A stretch of 64,000 bases of DNA from Pseudomonas rustica (GCF_018336155.1 NZ_JAGYHF010000008.1:186001-250000); one strand, 5' to 3'; positions 7,910 through 15,960 are shown, counted from the stretch's first letter. Program-made: numbers and translations. Notes: generated from the sequence alone by a model not told the origin.

Positions 7910-10267
7910 ATGCCTACCACCTCTGGCCATCACGACCATAATCACACCCATGCTGCTTCCCGGGATGATGCTGATCTACATGACCCGGTGTGTGGAATGG
8001 CAGTCACTTCGTCGAGTAAATTTGCTGAGACTTACCAGGGACAGACGTATCGGTTCTGTAGCCTGAAATGCCAGGAGAAGTTTCGAGCGGACCCTGAGCG
8101 CTACAGTGGCCACGTGGTGCGCGACGAGTCAGGCAGCACAACGCCGGAGTCTGCGGTACAAACGGGCGCTGAATTTACGTGCCCGATGCATCCTGAAATA
8201 CGGCAGACCGGACCCGGTAACTGTCCTAAATGTGGCATGGCACTAGAGCCTGTCATGCCGGCGCTTGATGAAGAAGAAAATCCTGAATTCCGGGATTTCA
8301 ATCGCCGCTTCTGGTGGTCGCTGCCCTTAACCGTGGTCGTAACCGTGCTCGCGATGGCGGGTCACTCGTTACAACTTCTTCATGGTTCAGCTCAAAACTG
8401 GATCGAGTTCGCTCTGGCGACACCCGTGACCTTATGGGCAGGATGGCCTTTTTTTGTAAGGGGACTGGCCTCGGTTAAAAATCGCAGTCCCAACATGTGG
8501 ACTCTGATTGGGTTGGGCACCGCCGCAGCTTATCTGTACAGCGTCATAGCAACGCTCTTCCCCCAAAGTTTTCCCTCCAATTTCATGCAAGATGGACGTA
8601 TCGGCGTTTACTTCGAAGCGGCAGCGGTCATCATCTCGCTCACGTTGCTTGGCCAGATCCTTGAGCTCAAAGCCCGATCACAAACTTCCGCCGCCATTAA
8701 GTCTCTTCTCGGCCTTTCGCCCAAAACTGCACGCCGGATCAATGCCGATGGCCAGGAGGAAGACATTCCTCTCACACATGTGCACCTGGGAGACCACTTA
8801 CGGGTCAGACCGGGTGAAAAGGTGCCAGTTGATGGTTCGGTACTTGAGGGTGAAAGTGCGGTGGATGAGTCGATGCTCACTGGCGAGCCAGTCCCGGTAA
8901 TGAAGAAAGCTGGAGATAGCCTGATCGGCGCCACGCTGAATACGCATGGGAGCCTGGTGATGGAGGCCCAGAAGGTCGGTGCCGAAACCATGCTGTCCCA
9001 GATCGTACAGATGGTCGCGAGAGCTCAGCGTTCCAAGGCGCCGATGCAACGAATGGCCGACTCGATTGCCGGCTACTTCGTGATGGGTGTTATCGCGATT
9101 GCGATAATGACATTTATCGGTTGGGGGCTTTTCGGCCCTGAGCCCAGTTGGGTGTTTGGTCTAATCAACGCTGTCGCCGTGCTGATCATCGCTTGTCCCT
9201 GTGCGTTGGGACTTGCTACGCCTATGTCGATCATGGTGTCGACAGGTAAAGCAGCCAGCATGGGTGTTTTGTTCAGAGATGCCAGTGCAATTGAAAGCCT
9301 TTGCAGAATCGACACGCTGATTGTCGACAAGACAGGCACCCTGACAGAGGGACGGCCCGTGTTTCACAGCGTGGAGGCCACTCCCACCTTCAATCCCGAC
9401 GACGTCCTTCACCTGGCTGCCAGCCTTGATCAGGGCAGTGAGCATCCTTTAGCACATGCGATCGTCGATCACGCCCGAGCCGAGAACATAAAGCTCACCA
9501 AGCCCGAATCCTTTGAGTCGGATTCGGGTATCGGCGTCAGTGGCGTTGTCGATGGCAAGAAGCTCCAGCTGGGGAACACAGCGTTGATGGAAGCCGCAGG
9601 CGTGAGCACCAACTCCCTACAAGAGCGCGCTGAGGTGTTGCGACTTGACGGCATCAGTATTATCTACCTCGCCGTCGACGGCGCATTGGCAGGTTTGTTG
9701 GCCGTATCAGATCCGATCAAGCCAACCTCAAAAGAGGCCGTCACCAAGCTTAAGGCTCACAACGTGAAAATCATCATGGCTACTGGGGACGGGCTTACTA
9801 CCGCTCGGGCTGTCGCCAGGGAGATGGGGATTGAAGAGGTCCACGGTGAAGTCAAACCCCAAGACAAGGAACGTCTGGTGGCAGACCTACAGCAACACGG
9901 GCGAAAAGTGGCCATGGCAGGTGACGGTATCAACGATGCTCCGGCCCTGGCGCGAGCAGATGTGGGGATAGCCATGGGAACGGGGACTGACGTGGCGATG
10001 AATAGCGCGCAACTCACGCTGGTCAAAGGTGACCTGATGGGGATCTTACGAGCACGAGCTCTTTCGGTCGCCACAGTTAAAAACATGCGCCAGAATTTGG
10101 GCTTTGCTTTTCTCTACAACTCAATGGGTATACCTCTTGCCGCTGGTTTGCTCTATCCATTGACGGGGCACCTCCTGTCGCCAATGATCGCTGCCATAGC
10201 CATGAGCGTCAGTTCCGCGTCGGTAGTTTTCAATGCATTGAGGCTGAGGAATACCCGAGTTGACTGA
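7910..10267 (+). CDS. Copper-translocating P1B-type ATPase with YHS and metal-binding N-terminal domains
   Basis: Inner-membrane ATPase exporting Cu(I)/Ag(I) from the cytoplasm, 785 residues. The N-terminus is His-rich, then a YHS domain (about 24-65, DPVCGMAV ... YRFCSLKCQEKF), then a heavy-metal-binding domain of the CPMHPEI ... CPKCGMALEP type (about 88-114) instead of classical HMA domains. It has eight membrane helices, the CPC metal site in ACPCALGLATP, the DKTGTLTEG phosphorylation site, SEHPLA and the AGDGINDAPAL hinge. This domain set is that of the CopF/SilP subgroup. An AAGGGG site precedes the ATG. No CueR-type operator was found directly upstream. The symbol is left blank because copA is used here for the oxidase. 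Confidence 0.95.
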   Translation: MPTTSGHHDHNHTHAASRDDADLHDPVCGMAVTSSSKFAETYQGQTYRFCSLKCQEKFRADPERYSGHVVRDESGSTTPESAVQTGAEFTCPMHPEIRQTGPGNCPKCGMALEPVMPALDEEENPEFRDFNRRFWWSLPLTVVVTVLAMAGHSLQLLHGSAQNWIEFALATPVTLWAGWPFFVRGLASVKNRSPNMWTLIGLGTAAAYLYSVIATLFPQSFPSNFMQDGRIGVYFEAAAVIISLTLLGQILELKARSQTSAAIKSLLGLSPKTARRINADGQEEDIPLTHVHLGDHLRVRPGEKVPVDGSVLEGESAVDESMLTGEPVPVMKKAGDSLIGATLNTHGSLVMEAQKVGAETMLSQIVQMVARAQRSKAPMQRMADSIAGYFVMGVIAIAIMTFIGWGLFGPEPSWVFGLINAVAVLIIACPCALGLATPMSIMVSTGKAASMGVLFRDASAIESLCRIDTLIVDKTGTLTEGRPVFHSVEATPTFNPDDVLHLAASLDQGSEHPLAHAIVDHARAENIKLTKPESFESDSGIGVSGVVDGKKLQLGNTALMEAAGVSTNSLQERAEVLRLDGISIIYLAVDGALAGLLAVSDPIKPTSKEAVTKLKAHNVKIIMATGDGLTTARAVAREMGIEEVHGEVKPQDKERLVADLQQHGRKVAMAGDGINDAPALARADVGIAMGTGTDVAMNSAQLTLVKGDLMGILRARALSVATVKNMRQNLGFAFLYNSMGIPLAAGLLYPLTGHLLSPMIAAIAMSVSSASVVFNALRLRNTRVD

Positions 10268-10287
10268 CCTTCAAAATTGCAGCGGTT

Positions 10288-10488
10288 TTAACTCGGGGGG
10301 AATGGCGATCCATGTGCTTTCTTCAATCCCTTTAAGCGCGCATTCGCCCTTTGCACAGCGGCCATTTTTTCGGGCCGCTTCATGCGCTTCCACTTTCTGA
10401 TGTCTTCCTTATTCCGCCCGCAGCTCACACACAGATCACCACTGAGTTGGCAAACCGAGATACAAGGATTCTCGATTTCTTTTGCCAT
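10288..10488 (-). CDS. DUF1289 family small cysteine protein
   Basis: A 66-residue protein with the DUF1289 pattern: NPCISVCQLSGDLCVSCGRN, four cysteines that probably hold a metal, then KWKRMKRPEKMAAVQRANARL. It starts 2 bp after the stop of the unknown gene at 10491-10862 with a GGGGGA ribosome-binding site, so the two are cotranscribed, probably as the tail of the dmeRF transcription unit. It is convergent with the ATPase gene. Function of the family is not established. Confidence 0.85.
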   Translation of the reverse strand: MAKEIENPCISVCQLSGDLCVSCGRNKEDIRKWKRMKRPEKMAAVQRANARLKGLKKAHGSPFPPS

Positions 10489-10490
10489 GG

Positions 10491-10862
10491 TCAGTCCCCC
10501 TTAGCTTTATGTAGTTGAGCCACGCGACGTTTCCAGTCGCCTATGTGCGTGCGTTGGCACTCTTGCTCCGAGTCAAAGCGGACATTGCGGTCTGAAACAG
10601 GCAGGTCAAGATTGGCCTCTTTCAAGGCGATCGCCGTCAACTCAAAGATGCGGGCCTTCGCGTCAATCTCGGCCCGCTTCCTGTCAGCCAGGGTTTCGAA
10701 CACCCAGATGACCTTCAGGGTTTCAGCCAACGCACTTAGGTCAGCGGTGTGAGTGAGCCAAATAAACCCCTTTATCTCGTCCTTTGCTGTTTCGCACGCG
10801 TCGGTGAGCGTGACGATCAACTGGCGCTCGATCCGAGCCAGTTCACGTTTACCGGGCGGCAT
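10491..10862 (-). CDS. Conserved-looking protein of unknown function in the dmeRF unit
   Basis: A 123-residue soluble protein starting MPPGKRELARIERQL. It has no signal peptide or membrane segment; predicted alpha/beta character with motifs LKVIWVFET and VRFDSEQECQRTHIGDWKRRVAQ near the C-terminus. I do not recognise a named family. It sits 40 bp downstream of dmeF and 2 bp upstream of the DUF1289 gene, all on the minus strand, so it is likely expressed with the metal-efflux gene. Coding potential is supported by tight gene packing and the downstream coupling. Confidence 0.7.
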   Translation of the reverse strand: MPPGKRELARIERQLIVTLTDACETAKDEIKGFIWLTHTADLSALAETLKVIWVFETLADRKRAEIDAKARIFELTAIALKEANLDLPVSDRNVRFDSEQECQRTHIGDWKRRVAQLHKAKGD

Positions 10863-10901
10863 CGGTGTGTCCTATAGAGGTTGTGCTGGACAGGCGCTGA
10901 G

Positions 10902-11822
10902 TCATGTCTGCCGGAACTCGACGGTCAGGTGGCTGACTTCGTGAACTGTTTTGAGACGCTCACGAATGCTCTCGGCGTTCACAGTGGCTTCACCTAGAAC
11001 GCTGACGATCGCCGCGCACGCTTGAGGTCCCACCCTCCAAACGTGCAAGTCTGTAATGGTAGCGCCACCAGGTTTCTCAACGAGTTCGCGGATTTCCTCG
11101 GCAACGTGCGCGTCGGTCTGATCGAGCAACACGCCCGCAGTTACCCCCATCAAGGTCCAGGCCCAACGCGCGATAACGATAGCGCCGACGATACCCATGA
11201 CCGGGTCGAGCCACACCCAACCCAGATATCGACCGGCAAGCAAGGCAGCGATGGCCAGAATCGACGTCAGCGCGTCTGCAACGACGTGGACATAGGCGGA
11301 CCTCAAGTTGTTGTCGTTTCCGTTGTAGGCATGAGGGTGATCGTGGTCGTGCCCATGTCCATGTCCATGCCCATGACCCAGCAGCAGGGCACTGACAATG
11401 TTGACGAGCAAACCGACAACGGCGATGAGGGTCGCGGTGCCAAACTGAACCGGTGTTGGCTGCAACAAACGCATGAACGATTCAACGCCAATGCCCAACG
11501 AAATCATGCCAAGAATCAGCGCCGAGGCGAACCCGCCCAAGTCTCCAACCTTTCCTGTACCGAAACTGTAGCGCTGGCTGGTAGCGTGGCGTTTTGCGTA
11601 TCCGTAAGCGGCCGCCGCGATGCCCAATGCGCCGGCATGGGTTGCCATGTGGAAGCCATCGGCCAGTAACGCCATCGAACCCGTGATATAGCCGGCGGTG
11701 ATCTCCCCGATCATCATTACCACCGTGAGTGCTACAACCCAAAGCGTACGCTTGGCATTCTCATCGTGCGCTGAGCCTAGAAACACGTGGTCGTGTGTGT
11801 AATCGATGTCGGTCCTGCTCAT
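10902..11822 (-). CDS. dmeF: Cation diffusion facilitator, DmeF-like Co/Ni exporter
   Basis: CDF-family inner-membrane antiporter, 306 residues. Six membrane helices with metal-site residues in ALLADGFHMATH (helix II) and HVVADALTSI (helix V), a His-rich cytoplasmic loop (HGHGHGHGHDHDHPHA) between helices IV and V, and a C-terminal cytoplasmic domain. The H at the HxxxD-type position in FHMATH and the pairing with an RcnR/DmeR repressor point to the DmeF branch (cobalt/nickel) rather than zinc CzcD. It starts 20 bp after dmeR on the same strand. Exact metal specificity cannot be read from sequence alone. Confidence 0.9.
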   Translation of the reverse strand: MSRTDIDYTHDHVFLGSAHDENAKRTLWVVALTVVMMIGEITAGYITGSMALLADGFHMATHAGALGIAAAAYGYAKRHATSQRYSFGTGKVGDLGGFASALILGMISLGIGVESFMRLLQPTPVQFGTATLIAVVGLLVNIVSALLLGHGHGHGHGHDHDHPHAYNGNDNNLRSAYVHVVADALTSILAIAALLAGRYLGWVWLDPVMGIVGAIVIARWAWTLMGVTAGVLLDQTDAHVAEEIRELVEKPGGATITDLHVWRVGPQACAAIVSVLGEATVNAESIRERLKTVHEVSHLTVEFRQT

Positions 11823-11842
11823 ACGTGTTTACCTGGATGCAT

Positions 11843-12118
11843 TCACTTGGAGTACCGGCGGATAGCTTCAAGAAGCTCTTCGACGCCCTTGTTACGCTCT
11901 TCTTCGCTGAGCGCGGGGTTCGCGACATGTGCTCGTGCGTGATCCTCGATGATCTCCTCCATCAGCCCGTTGATGGCACCCCGAGTGGCCGCAACAAGAT
12001 GTAGTGTCTTGGCGCAGTCGAAGTCCGATTCCAATGCTCGTTCAACAGCTTGAATTTGCCCGGCAATACGTTTTACACGTTTAAGAAGATCGTCTTTGTG
12101 TGATGCGATATGACCCAC
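11843..12118 (-). CDS. dmeR: DmeR: CsoR/RcnR-family metal-responsive repressor
   Basis: A 91-residue all-helical repressor of the CsoR/RcnR/FrmR family. It begins with a GTG start giving MGHIASHKDDLLKRVKRIAGQ, in which the N-terminal His2-type ligand, and RVKRIAGQIQAVERAL, are characteristic; Cys at about residue 35 (SDFDCAKTLHLVAATRGAI) and the following His complete an RcnR-like metal site. It likely represses its own operon with dmeF and is released by Co(II)/Ni(II). Two G-tract operators lie immediately upstream (12121-12174). Confidence 0.9.
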   Translation of the reverse strand: MGHIASHKDDLLKRVKRIAGQIQAVERALESDFDCAKTLHLVAATRGAINGLMEEIIEDHARAHVANPALSEEERNKGVEELLEAIRRYSK

Positions 12119-12120
12119 GC

Positions 12121-12174
12121 TATACCCCCCCTACCTATATAGGGTCGCATGATAGGCCTCCCCCCTATACCTAT
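12121..12174 (-). promoter_or_regulatory. Tandem DmeR/RcnR-type operators in the dmeR promoter
   Basis: Two sites with the layout expected for RcnR/CsoR-family repressors, a run of six or seven C/G flanked by AT-rich inverted ends: TATACCCCCCCTACCTATAT at 12121-12140 and GGCCTCCCCCCTATACC at 12155-12171. They lie directly before the dmeR start, so they probably overlap the promoter or the leader. Confidence 0.7.
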
Positions 12175-12404
12175 GCAAGGTTCGCGGGAGGACAGATCAA
12201 AGCCGTTGACGAAACGAGAGGCATACAAAATCGTTGGATCAAGCGAGAGAGCCGCAATGTTGCCGTTAGCCGACCTTTACCGACGAGAACAATAGGGCGC
12301 ACTCCTGGAAACCGTTCAAATGGTAGCGAGCTAATTAGCAGCCGAGTGGTCAAGTCCCGTAAAACTTCTCGAAATCTGCGCTCACGGCTTTGATTAGATA
12401 ATCG

Positions 12405-12435
12405 TTGACCTTGCCATGGTGTCAACGTCGATGCT
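12405..12435 (+). promoter_or_regulatory. CueR-like (MerR-family) promoter of copZ, partly degenerate
   Basis: A TTGACC -35 element at 12405-12410 runs into the dyad CTTGCCATGG / TGTCAACG, which matches the CTTGCCA...TGGCAAG operator of Pseudomonas CueR in the left half and 6 of 8 positions in the right half. A 19-bp spacer leads to a weak GATGCT at -10. Long spacers of this kind are typical of MerR-family promoters. No cueR gene is in the window. Confidence 0.5.
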
Positions 12436-12479
12436 GTCGCTGCGGGGAAAAGACACCGCTCAGCACGAGGGTAATTCAC

Positions 12480-12680
12480 ATGGTCGTCTTAGATGTATCA
12501 GGCATTGGTTGCGGCAGCTGCGTCGGCAAAATCACCAGAGCGATCCAGGCACTGGACGACAACGCTACGGTCTCCGTCGATCGATCAACCGGTAAGGTGA
12601 GTGTTGAAAGTAGCGAAAACGCTGAACAGCTCCGTAAAGCTGTGGAGGCTGTTGGTTTTCCTTCCAAGATCAGCCATTGA
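12480..12680 (+). CDS. copZ: CopZ-like HMA copper chaperone
   Basis: A 66-residue heavy-metal-associated domain protein. The copper-binding loop is GIGCGSCVGKITRAI (GxxCxxC; consensus usually M/GxCxxC), followed by the usual beta-alpha-beta fold ending EAVGFPSKI. The ATG at 12480 is preceded by GAGGG and gives exactly one HMA domain; an in-frame start at 12405 would add an unrelated basic extension and overlap the promoter. It likely carries Cu(I) in the cytoplasm to the P-type ATPase or to a regulator. Convergent with flgB. Confidence 0.9.
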   Translation: MVVLDVSGIGCGSCVGKITRAIQALDDNATVSVDRSTGKVSVESSENAEQLRKAVEAVGFPSKISH

Positions 12681-12790
12681 ATGGAGACGCCTGCTCCTGA
12701 GTAGAGCGTCGTCTGATGGTGAATACCTTTGAATCCGAAAGTACCTGAGCCGCTGTATCGGCCAAAGTTGGCTCGCATGCGCCTATGCTG

Positions 12791-13204
12791 CTAGTCACCG
12801 CGCAGAGCTTTGAGCAAACCCTTGAATGCTCCATTTAGCCGAGTAAAAGCGGCATCGAAACGTATCGCGTTTTCCGTGTATTTCGCGACCTCGACCTGCT
12901 GATCGACAGTATTTTGGTCCAAGGCAGGCTGAGCCGGCGTGCTGTAAAGCAAGTCGCGCCCGTATATAGCCACCGCCGATTCTTTCTTAAGAAAATGCTT
13001 TGCGTTTGTTGTTTTCAAAGAAAACGCAGTGGTAGCAGGTTCTTTGGTTTGGCTGGCGAGCACAGTAGAAAAATCCAAGTCTTGGGCTTTGAAGTTCGGA
13101 GTGTCAGCGTTCGCGATATTGTTACTTAAGATCTCAGCTCTTTGGCCACGATAAACTAACGCTCTTTCTGCGGAGCCTAATGCTTTCTCAAAATTAATAC
13201 TCAC
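12791..13204 (-). CDS. flgB: Orphan FlgB flagellar rod protein
   Basis: Full-length (137 residues) flagellar basal-body proximal rod protein. Recognised by the N-terminal flagellar rod motif RAEILSNNIANADTPNFKAQDLDF, the middle YSTPAQPALDQNTVD, and the C-terminal coiled region ENAIRFDAAFTRLNGAFKGLLKALRGD. It starts at a GTG with GAGGGTG upstream. No flgC or other flagellar gene lies next to it; its neighbours are copZ and a copper-induced small protein. Chromosomal Pseudomonas flgB normally lies at the head of flgBCDE, so this is most likely an extra copy carried by the transposon. No frameshift or stop is visible. Confidence 0.92.
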   Translation of the reverse strand: MSINFEKALGSAERALVYRGQRAEILSNNIANADTPNFKAQDLDFSTVLASQTKEPATTAFSLKTTNAKHFLKKESAVAIYGRDLLYSTPAQPALDQNTVDQQVEVAKYTENAIRFDAAFTRLNGAFKGLLKALRGD

Positions 13205-13587
13205 AATTAATCACCCTCGGTGGCATTACTATCTTCTTTGATCATTGAACACCCAGCTGTTGCAGCAGAGCATTCAAGTCTCCTATTAATTTTAATGCAG
13301 AGACCTAGAACATCGCCTCCGTGAGAATTAATGGAACCCAAAGCAATGATTACACTTCAATCTTATATTCAATAAAAGTCGCGCAATGCGAAAAGATGGA
13401 GACCATACGTATTAAATAGCGTGTACTTCAAGAAAAATATTCCAAACTGACACAACTGTAATATTGGCCTAAGCTTCCTGACAGGGGGTGTCTCTTATAG
13501 TCCAACTGAGTCTTTTGCTCACCCCCAAAGAGTCCAATCCATGATGTGATTCAGAGGGGATATTTTCACACATCTGAGGTAGCCCAT
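13205..13587. other. 383-bp AT-rich region between flgB and a PtrA-like gene
   Basis: More AT-rich than its surroundings. It contains a CopR-like box at 13447-13462 for the rightward gene. On the minus strand upstream of flgB there is a 14-codon frame (13229-13273) with AGGAGA before its ATG, which may be a leader peptide or the remnant of an upstream gene. Nothing else recognised. Confidence 0.5.
13447..13462 (+). promoter_or_regulatory. CopR-like box upstream of the PtrA-like gene
   Basis: CTGACACAACTGTAAT, matching all fixed positions of the in-window consensus and oriented toward the gene at 13588, whose ATG is 125 bp downstream. Confidence 0.75.
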
Positions 13588-13794
13588 ATGAACACCATCA
13601 AAACCTTGTTCGTCGTCGCAGCGCTGACTGTTTCCACTCTGGCCATGGCTGAAGGCGGTGGTGACCGGACTTTCGCACGTATGGAAGTGGCCAGGACGAA
13701 TTCGATGGAATCGTACCAGGTAGCTCAAACGCAGAGCGCTCAACCGCCTGTCGCTGAAAGCAAAGCCAAAGCGATGGACCATAAAAACTGCTGA
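13588..13794 (+). CDS. PtrA-like small exported protein
   Basis: A 68-residue precursor: signal peptide MNTIKTLFVVAALTVSTLAMA, then EGGGDRTFARMEVARTNSMES, and a polar tail ending DHKNC. The N-terminal part matches the co-regulatory PtrA N-terminal family; PtrA of P. aeruginosa is a short copper-induced protein. A TGAGGT site precedes the ATG. It lies between two CopR-like boxes, 13447 (its own) and 13816 (copA). Function in copper resistance is inferred from context; type III secretion repression as reported for PtrA cannot be assumed here. Confidence 0.82.
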   Translation: MNTIKTLFVVAALTVSTLAMAEGGGDRTFARMEVARTNSMESYQVAQTQSAQPPVAESKAKAMDHKNC

Positions 13795-13815
13795 ACGATC
13801 AGGCACGCGGCCAAG

Positions 13816-13831
13816 CTGACAGAAATGTAAT
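13816..13831 (+). promoter_or_regulatory. CopR-like box upstream of copABG
   Basis: CTGACAGAAATGTAAT, 140 bp before the copA ATG. TAGATG starts 14 bp downstream of the box and is a plausible -10 element, matching the spacing at 6542 and 7108. Confidence 0.78.
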
Positions 13832-13971
13832 CACGAAGGTGGTTTAGATGTGGCAATTTCTGAGCTCGCTTGCAATGAAAAATTCGTCTTTTTTTCGGTA
13901 CGCGAAGCTCATCTTGCCAACTCACGGGTTGATTTGAACGGCTCCCTTTTGACTGATTGGAAATAAACGGC

Positions 13972-15948
13972 ATGCATTCCAAAACCTCTAGACGGACATT
14001 CGTTAAAGGCCTGGCCGCCGGCGGCATCCTTGGCGGCCTTGGTCTGTGGCGCACTCCTGTATGGGCAGTGACCAGTCCCGGCCTGCCGAGCGTCCTCACC
14101 GGCAACGAATTTGATCTGTTTATTGGTGAAACGCCGGTAAACATCACTGGCTCGCCGCGCACAGCCATGACCATCAATGGCTCGTTGCCGGGGCCTTTGC
14201 TGCGTTGGCGCGAAGGGGAGACGGTCACTCTGCGCGTGAAGAACCGTCTGGATCAAGACACCTCCATCCACTGGCACGGCATTATTTTGCCTGCCAACAT
14301 GGATGGCGTACCGGGTTTGAGCTTCCACGGCATCGCGCCCGACGGCATGTACGAATACAAGTTCAAGGTGCATCAAAACGGCACGTACTGGTACCACAGC
14401 CATTCTGGGTTGCAAGAGCAGGCAGGTGTTTACGGGCCAATAGTCATCGATTCGAAAGAGCCTGAGCCGTTTCAATACAATCGCGACTATGTGGTGATGC
14501 TGACTGACTGGACCGATGAGGATCCTGGGCGCGTCATGGCCAAACTCAAGAAACAATCGGACTACTACAACCACCACAAACGTACCGTGGGCGACTTCAT
14601 CGACGACGTCAGCAAGCAAGGTTGGTCTGCTGCCGTCGCCGACCGGAAAATGTGGGCCGAAATGAAAATGAACCCAACTGATCTGGCAGACGTCAGCGGG
14701 GATACCTACACCTACCTCATGAATGGCCAAGCGCCGAACGGCAACTGGACCGGTATTTTTAAGCCTGGCGAGAAGCTACGCCTGCGCTTTATCAATGGCT
14801 CAGCGATGAGCTATTTCGATGTTCGCATTCCTGGTTTGAAAATGACCGTGGTGGCGGCCGACGGCCAATATGTCCAACCAGTCAGTGTCGATGAATTCCG
14901 AATCGCCGTGGCAGAAACCTATGATGTGATTGTTGAGCCTGCCACCGAGGAGGCTTACACAATCTTTGCCCAGTCCATGGATAGAACCGGCTATGCGCGG
15001 GGGACCTTGGCAGTTCGTGAAGGACTGAAAACACCGGTACCGGCGATCGATCCGCGTCCGCTGTTGACCATGGATGACATGGGCATGGGCGGTATGGCTG
15101 GCATGGACCATGGCAGCATGGCTGGCATGGGCGGCGGCGATATGAAACAGGGTGACATGTCAGGTATGGCTGGCATGGATCACAGCAAGATGCAGGGAAT
15201 GGACCAAGGTGACATGACCGGGATGACCGGCATGGGCAGCGGTGACATGACCAACATGGCCGGCATGGACCATAGCAAGATGGCAGGGATGGACAAAGGT
15301 GACATGTCCAACATGGCCGGCATGGACCACAGCAAGATGGCGGGGATGGACAAAGGCGACATGTCCGACATGGCCGGCATGGACCACAGCCAGATGGCAG
15401 GGATGGGCGGTATGGGAGGCGAGATGCAATCTCACCCAGCGTCCGAAACCAACAACCCGTTGGTTGACATGCAGGCCATGAACCCAACGCCAAAACTGAA
15501 CGATCCAGGTATCGGTTTGCGGAACAACGGTCGACGGGTGCTCACTTACTCAGATCTGAAGAGCACTTTCCAGGACCCTGATGGCCGAGAGCCCAATCGC
15601 ACCATTGAGCTGCATCTGACCGGTCACATGGAAAAGTTTTCCTGGTCCTTCAACGGCATCAAATTTTCTGATGCTGAGCCCCTTCGTCTCAAGTACGGGG
15701 AGCGTCTTCGCATCACCTTGGTAAACGACACCATGATGACGCACCCCATCCACCTTCATGGAATGTGGAGCGACCTTGAAGATGAAAACGGCAAGTTCAT
15801 GGTACGTAAGCACACAATCGACATGCCACCGGGTACCAAGCGCAGCTATCGAGTAACCGCCGATGCTTTAGGTCGCTGGGCCTATCACTGCCACCTGCTT
15901 TTCCATATGGAAATGGGCATGTTCCGTGAAGTACGGGTTGATGAGTAA
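13972..15948 (+). CDS. copA: CopA periplasmic multicopper oxidase
   Basis: Tat-exported multicopper oxidase of the PcoA/CopA type, about 658 residues, which oxidises Cu(I) in the periplasm. The twin-arginine signal SRRTFVKGLAAGG is at the N-terminus; the ATG at 13972 is chosen over an upstream TTG because it sits properly before this signal. Copper motifs in order: HWHGIILPANMDG, WYHSHSGLQEQAG, HPIHLHGMW and HCHLLFHMEMGM. The region from about residue 365 to 490 is very Met/Asp/His rich (MDHSKMAGMD repeats), encoded by tandem 57-bp units. First gene of copA-small protein-copB-cytochrome-copG; preceded by a CopR-like box. Confidence 0.96.
   Translation: MHSKTSRRTFVKGLAAGGILGGLGLWRTPVWAVTSPGLPSVLTGNEFDLFIGETPVNITGSPRTAMTINGSLPGPLLRWREGETVTLRVKNRLDQDTSIHWHGIILPANMDGVPGLSFHGIAPDGMYEYKFKVHQNGTYWYHSHSGLQEQAGVYGPIVIDSKEPEPFQYNRDYVVMLTDWTDEDPGRVMAKLKKQSDYYNHHKRTVGDFIDDVSKQGWSAAVADRKMWAEMKMNPTDLADVSGDTYTYLMNGQAPNGNWTGIFKPGEKLRLRFINGSAMSYFDVRIPGLKMTVVAADGQYVQPVSVDEFRIAVAETYDVIVEPATEEAYTIFAQSMDRTGYARGTLAVREGLKTPVPAIDPRPLLTMDDMGMGGMAGMDHGSMAGMGGGDMKQGDMSGMAGMDHSKMQGMDQGDMTGMTGMGSGDMTNMAGMDHSKMAGMDKGDMSNMAGMDHSKMAGMDKGDMSDMAGMDHSQMAGMGGMGGEMQSHPASETNNPLVDMQAMNPTPKLNDPGIGLRNNGRRVLTYSDLKSTFQDPDGREPNRTIELHLTGHMEKFSWSFNGIKFSDAEPLRLKYGERLRITLVNDTMMTHPIHLHGMWSDLEDENGKFMVRKHTIDMPPGTKRSYRVTADALGRWAYHCHLLFHMEMGMFREVRVDE
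15241..15411 (+). repeat. Three tandem 57-bp units encoding Met-rich copper-binding repeats
   Basis: Units start at 15241, 15298 and 15355 and encode 19-residue repeats of the form GDM(T/S)(N/D)MAGMDHS(K/Q)MAGM(D/G)(K/G). They differ by few bases, which suggests recent expansion by slippage or recombination. A looser Met-rich stretch extends from about 15061 to 15432. Confidence 0.9.
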
Positions 15949-15960
15949 AGGAGACGATCT

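Larger units (their letters stand above)
12119..12479. other. 361-bp divergent region between dmeR and copZ
   Basis: Holds the two dmeR operators at the left and a MerR-type promoter for copZ at the right. The middle (about 12180-12400) has no convincing gene; a 102-codon minus-strand frame at 12171-12479 matches no family I know and lacks a ribosome-binding site. Confidence 0.55.

Noticed and set aside
12171..12479. 102-codon minus-strand frame between dmeR and copZ
   Set aside because: No known family, no ribosome-binding site, and it overlaps the copZ promoter and dmeR operators.
15241..15411. CRISPR-like direct repeats
   Set aside because: Repeats are adjacent, in frame with copA and without spacers.
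14882..15493. 203-codon minus-strand frame rich in Pro and Cys
   Set aside because: It is the reverse of the Met/Asp/His repeats in copA; the apparent pattern comes from the tandem DNA repeats.
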